Assembly (NCBI GenBank): GCA_037383845.1
Contig: JARRON010000046.1
Coordinates: 1-18,094 of the forward strand
Length of the DNA stretch: 18,094 bases
Reading direction: 5' to 3'
From: JARRON01 sp037383845
GTDB taxonomy: Bacteria; Pseudomonadota; Gammaproteobacteria; Steroidobacterales; XN24
Of the stretch, positions 1-7,320 are shown one piece after another; the first letter of the stretch is position 1, and the number at the start of each line of letters is the position of its first letter. Both the position numbers and the translations under genes were made by a program. The notes under the pieces were generated by a model, which made no database searches, was not told the DNA's origin, and saw only the letters and a list, made by a program, of their open reading frames with translations.

Positions 1-74
1 ATCTGCGGCTCTTCGCGATGCGGAAGGACCGCAAGGAACCCGGTCCGGATGCCTGAGTCGCCGTGACTTCCGGC
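1..74. repeat. Left arm of an exact 74-bp inverted repeat
   Basis: Bases 1-74 are the exact reverse complement of 381-454 (74 of 74 by eye). The arm carries the last codons of the sensor gene and the first codons of the transporter gene, in the opposite orientation. Identity stops sharply at 74/75 on one side; the other side is cut by the window edge, so the arm may be longer. Perfect identity across coding sequence, with a gene broken at the junction, is what a fold-back chimera at a contig end looks like. A real recent inverted duplication cannot be excluded. Confidence 0.95.
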
Positions 75-392
75 GAACATGGTCAGCTGGACAGCGCCGA
101 ACAGGATAAGCGCGCCCGTACCGGCATCCAGGGAAAGATAGGCGAAGGAGAAAAACGCCACGTAGGCGAAGAGCATGACCGCCGAACGCCAGTTCCCGTG
201 CGTCAGCGGACCTCCCCGGCCGGAGACAGCCAGCACCATGGCAAGCGTGGCGGCGCCGGAGACCACCCGGAGCGTGCCGAAGCTTGCCGCATCGATGGCG
301 CCGGCGCCGAGGGCGAGGCGGCACAGGATGGAGTTGGCGGCAAAGGCCACCATCGCCAGGGCAGTCAGCGCGAGTGTTCTGCCGGAAGTCAC
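75..392 (-). CDS. EamA/DMT-family transporter, N-terminal fragment
   Basis: The minus strand reads from a GTG at 392-390 for 106 codons to position 75. The peptide begins MTSGRTLALTALAMVAFAAN and goes on through SILCRLALG and FGTLRVVSGAATLAM to GALILFGAVQLTMF. These are typical sequences of EamA (RhaT-like) drug/metabolite transporters, inner-membrane permeases of about 290 residues with ten helices. About four hydrophobic segments are present (residues 7-25, 36-56, 70-88, 92-106). The start lies 6 nt after the sensor stop codon, which suggests one transcript. The rest is missing: after the conserved LTMF the frame runs into the inverted copy of its own 5' end and the neighbouring sensor's 3' end, and stays open to the window edge with unrelated residues. 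Substrate cannot be told. The family call is good; whether the break is biological or an assembly fault is open. Confidence 0.75.
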
Positions 393-454
393 GGCGACTC
401 AGGCATCCGGACCGGGTTCCTTGCGGTCCTTCCGCATCGCGAAGAGCCGCAGAT
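381..454. repeat. Right arm of the 74-bp inverted repeat
   Basis: Exact reverse complement of bases 1-74. It covers the last 18 codons and stop of the sensor gene, the 6-nt spacer and the first four codons of the transporter. Because it sits in two normally placed genes it is probably the original copy, and 1-74 the derived one. The arms are separated by 306 nt. Confidence 0.95.
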
Positions 455-1694
455 ACAGGTCCGTCATGCGCTTGGAGGAAATCTGGATGTGCCGGCCCAG
501 GACCCGGATCTCCTCCGGTGCCTCCCGCGGGACCTGGAAGTCGTCCACCGGGCCCGGGGGAAGATAGTCCCGGACCGCGTTTACGAGATTCTGCAGCGGG
601 GTGGCCACCTGCCGGGTGAGCGCCGTGCCCACGAGCAGGGCGATGACCAGTGCGGCAGTGAACCAGGCCGCCGCTACCCAGAAGTCGCTCATGGTCTGGG
701 ATCGCAGGACAGCCCGCGGGACGCGGACCAGGACGGTCCAGCCCTCCCGGGCGGCGACCCGTGAGGCCAGAAATTCCTGGTCCCGTGAGGGATCCGCCAT
801 GATCTCGAGATTGGGCACGGACAGGGTCGGGAAGAGCGATTCCTGGCTGCTCACCACCACCTGGCCCTGGCCGTCCAGGATGAGGAACTGGGACTTGGCA
901 GTCAGGGCGAAAAAGCCGGCCAGCGTGCCCAGTTCGGCGAAGTCCAGGGAAGCCTGAACGACGGCGCGGACGTTGCCTTCGCCCGTGAGAACCGGGGCAC
1001 TCACCGCGGCGATGGGAGCCGCGTCCAGGCCGCGGCCGCGGAAGGCATCCGAGAGGAATCGCTGCCGGCTTTCCAGGGCCTGCCGGAAGTAGCTGCGGTC
1101 GCTGACATTCATTTCCTCGGTCACCGGGGGCGTGACGGGAGCCCCCGCCTCCAGGACCGTCCAGCTCAGCACCCGCCCGGCCGTGTCGGCCACGGCGAGA
1201 GAGATGAATTCCCGATGGATGGAATGAAACTGCATGAGCCAGCCGGCGTAGTCGGCATCGGTCGTGGCCTCGCCCTGGGCCATGGCCGCGGCCAGCCCCT
1301 CCACCGTGTCGAGGGCGCTCTCCAGACGCTCGTCCAGGGTGGCGGCGAGGCCTGCCGCCGCTGCCGCCACCTCCACGCGGGCGCTCTGCTCGGCGCGGTC
1401 CGCTGCGCGGTCGACCAGCACGAGCGTCAGGGACACAAGCGGAAGGATGGTGGTGAGCGCGAATCCCAGCCGAAGGCGCCGGCCGATAGGCGGCCCTTCC
1501 GTCCGCCTGAGGACGGGCAGATGGGGAAGGAACCGGAGCCACGCGGAATAAAGCACCAGCAGCACCAGCAGTCCCAACGCCGTGAGGGTCAGCGGAGAGG
1601 TCCACTGGGAGAACTGGGCCGTGTCGCCCAAGTCAGACAGGATGCTCAAGCGAAGCTCCCCGCGAATGGTCGCGCAAAAGAGTATACGGGCCAT
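399..1694 (-). CDS. Membrane-bound Cache-type sensor without output domain
   Basis: A 431-residue inner-membrane protein. Hydrophobic helices lie at about residues 34-55 and 77-95, then a periplasmic region at about 96-335, a third helix at 337-358 and a short HAMP-like tail (TRQVATPLQNLVNAV, 360-374). The periplasmic part has the NVSDRSYFRQAL pattern (196-207) of double-Cache ligand sensors, as found in histidine kinases and diguanylate cyclases. The protein ends about 70 residues after the last helix with no kinase, GGDEF or methyl-acceptor domain, so the output partner must be separate or lost. The ATG at 1694 has no clear Shine-Dalgarno. A TTG at 1649 is preceded by GGGGAG at a 6-nt spacing and would give 416 residues; TATACT at 1686-1681 would then be a possible -10 box. 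The stop lies 6 nt before the EamA transporter start, which suggests co-transcription. Ligand unknown. Confidence 0.7.
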   Translation of the reverse strand: MARILFCATIRGELRLSILSDLGDTAQFSQWTSPLTLTALGLLVLLVLYSAWLRFLPHLPVLRRTEGPPIGRRLRLGFALTTILPLVSLTLVLVDRAADRAEQSARVEVAAAAAGLAATLDERLESALDTVEGLAAAMAQGEATTDADYAGWLMQFHSIHREFISLAVADTAGRVLSWTVLEAGAPVTPPVTEEMNVSDRSYFRQALESRQRFLSDAFRGRGLDAAPIAAVSAPVLTGEGNVRAVVQASLDFAELGTLAGFFALTAKSQFLILDGQGQVVVSSQESLFPTLSVPNLEIMADPSRDQEFLASRVAAREGWTVLVRVPRAVLRSQTMSDFWVAAAWFTAALVIALLVGTALTRQVATPLQNLVNAVRDYLPPGPVDDFQVPREAPEEIRVLGRHIQISSKRMTDLYLRLFAMRKDRKEPGPDA

Positions 1695-1775
1695 GAGCGC
1701 CCGGGGCCCCCGGCCGCTTCACAGCCTGGGCCGTGTTAGGGTCCCGAAGCGGACGACGGAACCCCGGAGGCATGC

Positions 1776-2852
1776 GTGTACAGCGGATTTTTCAGAGCAC
1801 TGTGTTTGTGCTGTTTCGCCCTGGTGAGCGGCAGCGGCGCGGCAGGGGAGCCCGGCGGCGCCATCGTGTCCACGTTCTCCATCGTCGCCTACGATCCCCA
1901 GACCGGGGATTACGGCGTCGCGGTGCAGTCCAGGTATTTCTCGGTGGGCGACGTGGTGCCCCATGCGTCCGCCGGGACGGGCGCGGTGGCCACACAGGCC
2001 CGGGGCAACCTTCGATACGGATTCGAGGGACTCGAGCTGCTGGCCCAGGGAATGCCGGCCGGGGAGGTCATCAGCACCCTGACCGGCGCGGACCCGCTAA
2101 GCGCCGAACGACAGCTCGGCGTGGTGGACCGAAAGGGCGTGCCTGCCACCTTCACCGGTGCCGACTGCCTCCCGTGGGCCGGGGGCCTGACGGGCGAGCA
2201 CTACGCGGTGCAGGGGAACCTGCTCGCCGGACCCCAGGTCGTGGCAGCGATGGCAGCGGCGTACGAGGTGGCGCCGGGCGATCTCGCCGAGCGACTGGTC
2301 TACGCGCTGGCGGCCGGGCAGGCCGCCGGCGGAGATGCCCGGGGGCGGCAGTCCGCAGCGGTGCTGGTGGTGCGGGCAAGGGGTGGGTACATGGGGCTGA
2401 CCGACCGCTACGTGGACCTGCACGTGGAAGATCACGAAACGCCGATCAGGGAGCTGCGCCGGCTGCTGCAGATTCGTTATGCCGACCTCGCCGTGGGAAA
2501 GGCCACGGAGGCCTTCGACGCCTCGGCCGCTGCTGAAGGCGACGACAGGGTGAAACTCCTTGACCAGGCGCGTGACCGCGCGAGGGAAGCGGTTTCCCTG
2601 GATCCCGAGGATGACGGCGCCTGGTGGCTGCTGGCAAGGATTGAGCTGGCCGCCGGCGAGCGGGAGGCCGCGGCCGCCGCAGGCCGGCGCGCGTTGCTCG
2701 AGAATCCCTCCTGGCGGCGGTTGCCGCCCCACACCACTGCGGTCCTCGGGGTGGAGCCGTCGTTCATCGAAGCCCTGACGGGGATCGAGTCGTTCCGGCG
2801 CCTCTGGGACAGCCTGGCGCCGCCGGACGAGGCGCCGCCCCCCGGCCCCTGA
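1776..2852 (+). CDS. Secreted DUF1028 protein with C-terminal TPR-like region
   Basis: 358 residues from a GTG preceded by GGAGG (1766-1770) at a 5-nt spacing. Residues 1-24 form a signal peptide, so the protein is exported. Residues 31-225 match DUF1028: VSTFSIVAYDPQTGDYGVAVQ starts at 31, followed by VVPHASAGTGAVATQA, GNLRYG, YAVQGNLLAG and GGDARGRQSAAVLVV. As I recall, DUF1028 proteins have an Ntn-hydrolase-like fold; the enzymatic activity is not settled. The tail (about 262-312) reads as one or two TPR-like helical hairpins (ALLENPSW, WLLARIELAAGEREA), suggesting partner binding. The gene is divergent from the sensor across 81 bp and convergent with the metallopeptidase across 22 bp, so it is probably a single-gene unit. 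Family call is firm; substrate unknown. Confidence 0.8.
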   Translation: MYSGFFRALCLCCFALVSGSGAAGEPGGAIVSTFSIVAYDPQTGDYGVAVQSRYFSVGDVVPHASAGTGAVATQARGNLRYGFEGLELLAQGMPAGEVISTLTGADPLSAERQLGVVDRKGVPATFTGADCLPWAGGLTGEHYAVQGNLLAGPQVVAAMAAAYEVAPGDLAERLVYALAAGQAAGGDARGRQSAAVLVVRARGGYMGLTDRYVDLHVEDHETPIRELRRLLQIRYADLAVGKATEAFDASAAAEGDDRVKLLDQARDRAREAVSLDPEDDGAWWLLARIELAAGEREAAAAAGRRALLENPSWRRLPPHTTAVLGVEPSFIEALTGIESFRRLWDSLAPPDEAPPPGP

Positions 2853-2874
2853 ACGCTCGGCTGCCCCGGCCGGA

Positions 2875-3558
2875 TCAGCGCCGCAGGATGGCCCACCACC
2901 TGGCCACGTTCAGCAGGCTCATCAGGGAAGCGGCGACGTAGGTCAGGGCCGCGGCCGTGAGAATGCGGTGGGCGTGGGGCCGGTCGGACTCGGGCAGCAC
3001 GTCGTGTGCCTCCAGCATGGGCAGGGCGCGCCGGAAACTCGCGTCCAGCTCCGTGGGCAGGGTGACGAGGTGGACCAGGGTGGAGGTGCCCAGGGTCAGC
3101 AGGCCGCCCACGAACATGAGAATGCCCAGCGAGGGCGCCCGCGTGATGGCGCCCATGAACGGCGAAACCATCAGCAGCCCGGCGCCCAGCCGCTCCACGT
3201 GTCGCATGGAGGTGACCAGGCGGTGCCGCAGCCGTAAGGGCGGGTAATCGGTGTGATCCTGGACTGCGTGGCCTACTTCATGGGCCGCCACAGTGAGCGC
3301 CGTCAGGGACCGGCCGTGGTACTTGTCAGGCGTGAGCCGGACGGCCTTTGCCACCGGGTCGTAGTGATCACCCTGCTCGGTTTCCTCCACCGCCACGCCC
3401 CGGATGCCGGACTTCTCCAGCAGGTAGCGGGCGAGCTGGGCGCCGCTGCCGGTATAGCGGTCCGCCGGGGACGAGTACTTCTCGAGGACGCGTCTCACCC
3501 ACAGCCCCGGGCCGAAGATGATGGCGAGAAGCACGAGGCCGAATACCAGCAGGTGCAT
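2875..3558 (-). CDS. YugP-type neutral zinc metallopeptidase, membrane protein
   Basis: 227 residues from the ATG at 3558. The frame is open further upstream, but residues before MHLLVFGLVLLAIIFG are not family-like, and the first helix of the family starts here. Zinc motif HEVGH at 93-97 in TALTVAAHEVGHAVQD supplies two His ligands and the catalytic Glu; E170 in LPTELDASFRRAL is the likely third ligand. Helices lie at about 4-19, 124-139, 144-166 and 203-220, so this is an inner-membrane peptidase of the YugP/PF04298 group. Biological substrates are unknown. No clear Shine-Dalgarno precedes the ATG, and a TATCAT lies close upstream, so the leader may be very short. It is divergent from the TiaS-like gene across 147 bp. 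Length and motifs are normal. Confidence 0.85.
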   Translation of the reverse strand: MHLLVFGLVLLAIIFGPGLWVRRVLEKYSSPADRYTGSGAQLARYLLEKSGIRGVAVEETEQGDHYDPVAKAVRLTPDKYHGRSLTALTVAAHEVGHAVQDHTDYPPLRLRHRLVTSMRHVERLGAGLLMVSPFMGAITRAPSLGILMFVGGLLTLGTSTLVHLVTLPTELDASFRRALPMLEAHDVLPESDRPHAHRILTAAALTYVAASLMSLLNVARWWAILRR

Positions 3559-3705
3559 GAGACAATGATAAGCGAAGCCCGGCGGTGCCGCCGCGAGGGA
3601 CAAGCCGCGGCGCGCACCTGACAGGTACCGCCGGAGGATGAAATACTTGGCCGGGCCCGGGGTGCTGGTTCCATCCCGGATCAACCCGGACCACGCGGGG
3701 ACGGC

Positions 3706-4443
3706 ATGCGTTACCTGATCGGCGTCGACGATACGGACAACCTGGAAAGCCGGGGCACGGGCTTCCGGGCCCGGACCCTCGGCCGGCTGCTCACGGAGGC
3801 GGGCATTGGCGAGCTGAAGGGCGTGAGCCGGCACCAGCTGTTTGTCCACGACGACATTGCTTACACCTCCCACAACAGTGCCCTGTGCCTGGACGTTCAG
3901 GTAGCGGAAGACCGGGCGGACGAGCTTCACGGCTTTTGTCGCAGCTTCCTGATCCGCGAGAGCGCGCCCGGCTCCGACGCCGGTCTGTGCATCACGCCCT
4001 GGGAGGAAGTGCCCGATGCCATCATGGAATTCGGTCGCGCCGCCAAGTCCACCGTCCTCGCGCGAAGGCAGGCGGAAGCGCTCGCCGCCGGGGAGGGCGT
4101 GCTGCTCGAGGGCCTGACGGGTGACCACGGGGGCGTGATCGGGGCCCTGGCCTGCGTAGGACTGCGGCGCGCCGGTCACGACGGGCGATTCGTCTGGCTC
4201 AAAGGCGTCAGGGAGCTTTCGGGCGCAGCAAGGGCCTCAGAGCTCCTCGAGACCACGGGAATCGAGGTCATCCGCAGCCTCCAGGGGCAGGGCGTGGACG
4301 GCGACAGCCTGGTGCGCGTGGACCCCTGGCCGCGGCCTGTACTCCTGGAAGGCCGGGCGGTATTGTTGGTGGAAAGACCGGAGGATCCTGATGTCGAACA
4401 CGACTGGCAACTTCTCCCGCGGGAAGTCATTCGCGGCTACTGA
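3706..4443 (+). CDS. TiaS-like (tRNA-Ile2 agmatinylcytidine synthetase core) protein
   Basis: 245 residues. The N-terminus IGVDDTDNLESRGTGF (5-20) is the GxDDTD...GTG nucleotide/phosphate motif of the TiaS family. YTSHNSALCL (53-62), ESAPGSDAGLC (85-95) and GDHGGVIGALACVGL (139-153) follow in the family order. Archaeal TiaS (about 420 residues) attaches agmatine to C34 of tRNA-Ile2, and its OB-fold and zinc-ribbon parts bind the tRNA. This protein is much shorter and has no CxxC zinc ribbon, so the tRNA-binding part appears to be missing. Bacteria normally use TilS and lysidine for that tRNA, so a different substrate is likely. The last 53 nt overlap the next gene, implying translational coupling to a membrane protein. 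Resemblance is seen in the motifs; the function is open. Confidence 0.65.
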   Translation: MRYLIGVDDTDNLESRGTGFRARTLGRLLTEAGIGELKGVSRHQLFVHDDIAYTSHNSALCLDVQVAEDRADELHGFCRSFLIRESAPGSDAGLCITPWEEVPDAIMEFGRAAKSTVLARRQAEALAAGEGVLLEGLTGDHGGVIGALACVGLRRAGHDGRFVWLKGVRELSGAARASELLETTGIEVIRSLQGQGVDGDSLVRVDPWPRPVLLEGRAVLLVERPEDPDVEHDWQLLPREVIRGY

Positions 4444-4969
4444 GCCCGCCGGCCAGCTGGATGCCCGGCAGCTGCTTATGCTGCTCGGGCTTGGCGTGGG
4501 AATCGTGCTGCTGCACGAGATGGTCCGTTTTCACCTGAAGCTGCCTGGCCACCACGGACTGGAAGCGATGGCCCTGATGGTGTTCGGCCGCATGACCGCG
4601 CCGAATCGCTGGGCGGCGAGTCTTGTCGGCGCCGCGGCCGCCACGACCGCCGTGGCCTTCAGCGCCGGAAACGGGCCGCTGCAGCCGGTGTTCTATCTTC
4701 TGCCCGGCCTGGCCCTGGACCTGGCCTGGCGTCTGTTGCCGGCCTGGCGACAGCTGCTGTTCCTGGTGCCCCTGATCGGCGGGCTCGCCTGGGCGACTCG
4801 TCCCCTTGTGCGCTGGGTGATCGCCCAGAGTTCGGGCCTTGAGTTCCAGTCCGTGGCCGCGGGGCTCGCCTGGCCGGTGTTGACCCACCTGCTTTTCGGG
4901 ACGGTCGGCGCGGCGGCGGCCACCGTCGCCTGGTACCAGTGGCAGAAAAGGCACGGGCCCGCCGACTAG
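4391..4969 (+). CDS. Small polytopic membrane protein coupled to the TiaS-like gene
   Basis: 192 residues. The ATG at 4391 has a strong GGAGG (4380-4384) at a 6-nt spacing, although it lies 53 nt inside the upstream gene; this supports a real overlap and coupled translation. About 22 polar N-terminal residues are followed by five or six hydrophobic segments (roughly 27-43, 55-68, 73-91, 97-113, 121-140, 156-183). Notable stretches are LHEMVRFHLKLPGHHGLEAM (41-60) and LLPGLALDLAW (103-113). The size and the LPGLALDL-type helix recall substrate-binding S components of ECF transporters, but no diagnostic motif allows me to assign a family. No ECF ATPase or T component is in the window. Converges with the TonB receptor gene across 66 bp. 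Function unknown; a transporter or membrane enzyme is the reasonable guess. Confidence 0.6.
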   Translation: MSNTTGNFSRGKSFAATEPAGQLDARQLLMLLGLGVGIVLLHEMVRFHLKLPGHHGLEAMALMVFGRMTAPNRWAASLVGAAAATTAVAFSAGNGPLQPVFYLLPGLALDLAWRLLPAWRQLLFLVPLIGGLAWATRPLVRWVIAQSSGLEFQSVAAGLAWPVLTHLLFGTVGAAAATVAWYQWQKRHGPAD

Positions 4970-5035
4970 CGGGCCGCGCTCCGTCGTGCCGCGCCGCGGG
5001 TCAGCCGTGCGAATAGCTCCCGCGACGCCCCTTCC

Positions 5036-7054
5036 CTAGAGTCTCAGCTCGGCTCCGAGATACCAGGTCATTCCCGGCTGCGGGAAGCCGAAGGATTCCT
5101 CGTAGTTTTCGTCCAGGGCGTTTTCTACGCGCCCGAACAGTCGAACCCGGCCGTCCATTAAGTCCTGCGAGACCACGGCGTTGACGACGTTGTAGTTATC
5201 GAGCCTCAGCGTCTCCACCGGCTCCGAGCGGGACAGCACGAAGCTGTCCGTGACCCGCATGAACTCCAGCCTCAGCCGGGTGCCGAAGCGGGTGTCGTAG
5301 TCCGCCGTCAGGACGTACTTGTGCTCCGGCCGGTTCTGAAGTACCTCTGTCGCGGCGCCCCGGGAGCGATTCTCCGAATCCAGGTAGGTGTAGCCGAAGG
5401 CCAGGGTCAGCGGCACGACGAACCGGTACGAGGCGGTCAGCTCGACGCCCTGGAAACGATATTCTTCAAAGTTCTCGGCCAGGCCGCCGCTTACCCGCTC
5501 GATGAAATCCTCGGCGTCGGTCCGGTACAGCACGAACTCCGCCAGCCCTGCGCCGTCGGCGAACCTCTGCTCGAGCCCGAGCTCGTAGTTCATGGTCAGC
5601 TCCGGCGAGAGATCGGGGTTGCCCCGGTCGATGGCGTAGAGGTCCCGTAGCGTGGGGAACCGTATCTGCCTGGCCACGGAGCCCCGCAGCGCGGTGAAAG
5701 CGCCGAGATCGAAGCGGCCGCCGGCGATCCACGTGTAGTCCTCGTCCGTGCCCTGGCTGCCCCGGTCCTGCCAGTTGTAGCCGAGGCCCAGGACGGCGGA
5801 AAACGGGCCGCCGGGCGCGTATTCGTATTCGCCGGCGACCGAGTAGACGTCGATGGACTCGTCCTGGGCGAACGGCACGACGGCTACGGTGGAACCGCCG
5901 CCGCCGCCGCCACCGCCACCGCCGCCGCCTCCACCTCCGCTGTCCTCGACGGAGAACCCGGTGGCGTCCCATTCTTCCTTGCGACCGTTGAAAGCCAGGG
6001 TCGCCAGGCTGTCGGCGGAGAACTCGGTGGCCAGCTGCACCGTCCCGCCGGTGATGGTCGTATTGGCGTCTTCCCGGAACGCGCCCCGCGCGTCCTGGGT
6101 GGAGAACGTGTCGTCGTCGTAGCCGTTGGTCAGCTCGTTCCGGTCGTTATAGAACAGGCTCGGCCTCAGCGTCAGCGTATCGGACAGCCGCCAGGACATG
6201 CCCGCGTGCAGATTCAGGTCCTCGTAGTCGGCCCGCTCGTAACGGACCCGGTTTGCGAAGTCCGAGTCCCGGTTGTTGACGGTAATGGGCGGCTTGCCGT
6301 ATTCGCCGTCCCGGTAGTTGACGTTGAGGCCGAGGGCGACGTCGTCGCCGGGTTCGAAGGAGAAACTGGCGAAGGCCGCGGTGTCCTCCCGGTCGCTGTT
6401 GAGACGCCTGCCGCCATCTTCCAGGCTGGTGGGCTCGAAGTCGTCGGACATCTCGAAATAGGCCCGGTCGTACCATGACCCGGAAAAGGTCATTCCGACG
6501 CCGCCGGCCGTCCCGGACACGAAGCCCCGGACGTGATCCGAGTCCTCGAAGCCGTGCTCCGCGCGAAGGCCGGCATCGATCTCGTCCGAAGCGCCACGGG
6601 TCACGATATTGATCACGCCCCCGTTGCCCCCGGGCCCGTAGAGCACCGAGGAGCTTCCGCGGGTCAGCTTGATCCGGGCGATGTTCTCCACGGGGATCGA
6701 TGCGGGGTCGAACTGGCCGTCGTAGGTGCTGTTAAGGGGCACGCCGTCCAGAAGCAGGATGACATTCCGGGTGCGCAGGCCACGGACGTCCACGCGGGGC
6801 GTGCCGTCGGCGCCGTGGCGGACATACAGGCCCGGCAGCAGGTCGATGGCCTCGTAGAGGCTGCGGGCGCCGGAGCGCTCGATCTCCTCGGCGGAAACCT
6901 CGTCTACTGTCGTGACCTGCTCCACCACCCGGGGCTGCTCCCCGGTGACAACCACTTCGCCCAGGGGATAGGCGGGCGCCTGCTGTTCTGCGGCCGCCGC
7001 GGGCAAGGCGGCCAGGCCGAGGGCGGCCAGGACATGGCGATTCAGGACGTGCAT
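5036..7054 (-). CDS. TonB-dependent outer-membrane receptor with polyglycine loop
   Basis: 672 residues from the ATG at 7054, chosen because AGGAG lies about 6 nt upstream and a signal peptide (1-22, ending AAA-EQ) follows; the frame is open further upstream but lacks both. LGEVVVTGEQ (31-40) is a TonB-box-like segment. The plug domain (about 41-155) has NVILLLDGVPLNSTYDG, VENIARIKLTRGSSSVLYG and GGVINIVTRG, typical of BtuB/CirA-class receptors, then a 22-strand barrel to YLGAELRL. It moves a scarce ligand across the outer membrane with TonB-ExbBD energy; none of those is in the window. Oddity: fifteen consecutive glycines at residues 373-387 (5894-5938) between two barrel strands, probably in a surface loop. 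It diverges from a tungstate-type binding protein, which hints at a metal oxyanion, chelate or cobalamin-like ligand; the ligand cannot be read from sequence. Confidence 0.88.
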   Translation of the reverse strand: MHVLNRHVLAALGLAALPAAAAEQQAPAYPLGEVVVTGEQPRVVEQVTTVDEVSAEEIERSGARSLYEAIDLLPGLYVRHGADGTPRVDVRGLRTRNVILLLDGVPLNSTYDGQFDPASIPVENIARIKLTRGSSSVLYGPGGNGGVINIVTRGASDEIDAGLRAEHGFEDSDHVRGFVSGTAGGVGMTFSGSWYDRAYFEMSDDFEPTSLEDGGRRLNSDREDTAAFASFSFEPGDDVALGLNVNYRDGEYGKPPITVNNRDSDFANRVRYERADYEDLNLHAGMSWRLSDTLTLRPSLFYNDRNELTNGYDDDTFSTQDARGAFREDANTTITGGTVQLATEFSADSLATLAFNGRKEEWDATGFSVEDSGGGGGGGGGGGGGGGSTVAVVPFAQDESIDVYSVAGEYEYAPGGPFSAVLGLGYNWQDRGSQGTDEDYTWIAGGRFDLGAFTALRGSVARQIRFPTLRDLYAIDRGNPDLSPELTMNYELGLEQRFADGAGLAEFVLYRTDAEDFIERVSGGLAENFEEYRFQGVELTASYRFVVPLTLAFGYTYLDSENRSRGAATEVLQNRPEHKYVLTADYDTRFGTRLRLEFMRVTDSFVLSRSEPVETLRLDNYNVVNAVVSQDLMDGRVRLFGRVENALDENYEESFGFPQPGMTWYLGAELRL
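5894..5938 (-). repeat. GGN trinucleotide tract encoding 15 glycines
   Basis: Fifteen successive GGN codons (mixed GGC, GGT, GGA) inside the TonB receptor gene. On the plus strand it is a run of NCC triplets. As a multiple of three, slippage would lengthen or shorten a loop without breaking the frame. The third-base interruptions reduce slippage compared with a pure repeat. Confidence 0.95.
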
Positions 7055-7113
7055 GGTATCTCCTGCTTCCTGCGGCGGGTGCGGTCGCATACTCTGCAAT
7101 GAAAATAAGGGGA

Positions 7114-7141
7114 TTGAAAGGGGTAATAGCAACGGCATTAT
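7114..7141 (+). promoter_or_regulatory. Candidate sigma70 promoter for the binding-protein gene
   Basis: TTGAAA at 7114-7119 and CATTAT at 7136-7141 are separated by 16 bp, a fair match to -35 and -10 consensus (5/6 and 4/6). Transcription would begin near 7148, giving a leader of about 310 nt. On the opposite strand the overlapping CATAAT (7142-7137) could be a -10 for the TonB receptor but has no good -35. Confidence 0.4.
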
Positions 7142-7215
7142 GGTCTTAAAAAGGACAGAAACTTCGCATCTTGGCACAATAGAAGAAAAATCCACCTAAA
7201 AGACCAATAGACCAT
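7140..7215. promoter_or_regulatory. Three TGGTCT/AGACCA elements, candidate operator
   Basis: ATGGTCTT at 7140-7147 faces two tandem copies with an 8-bp period, AGACCAAT (7201-7208) and AGACCATC (7209-7216). The first copy overlaps the candidate -10 and start site. The arrangement, one inverted and two direct copies between divergent genes, is what a shared regulator site may look like. It does not resemble the ModE, Fur or FNR consensus. No regulator gene lies in the window. Confidence 0.4.
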
Positions 7216-7320
7216 CTTCGCCGGGACGGGTGGTGCGATATTTCCCGGCCCCGGTGCGCTCCCCGGGCCGACGCGCCGGCCAGCGGCGGCGAGGGCCGGA
7301 GGTCAGGTCCCGGAGAAAGC

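Noticed and set aside
63..764. Open plus-strand frame at the left edge
   Set aside because: Opposite to the transporter fragment and the sensor, low-complexity charged composition, no ribosome site.
7171..7190. Sigma54-like TGGCAC element
   Set aside because: The required GC of the -12 element is missing at the right distance (AAGA instead of TTGC).
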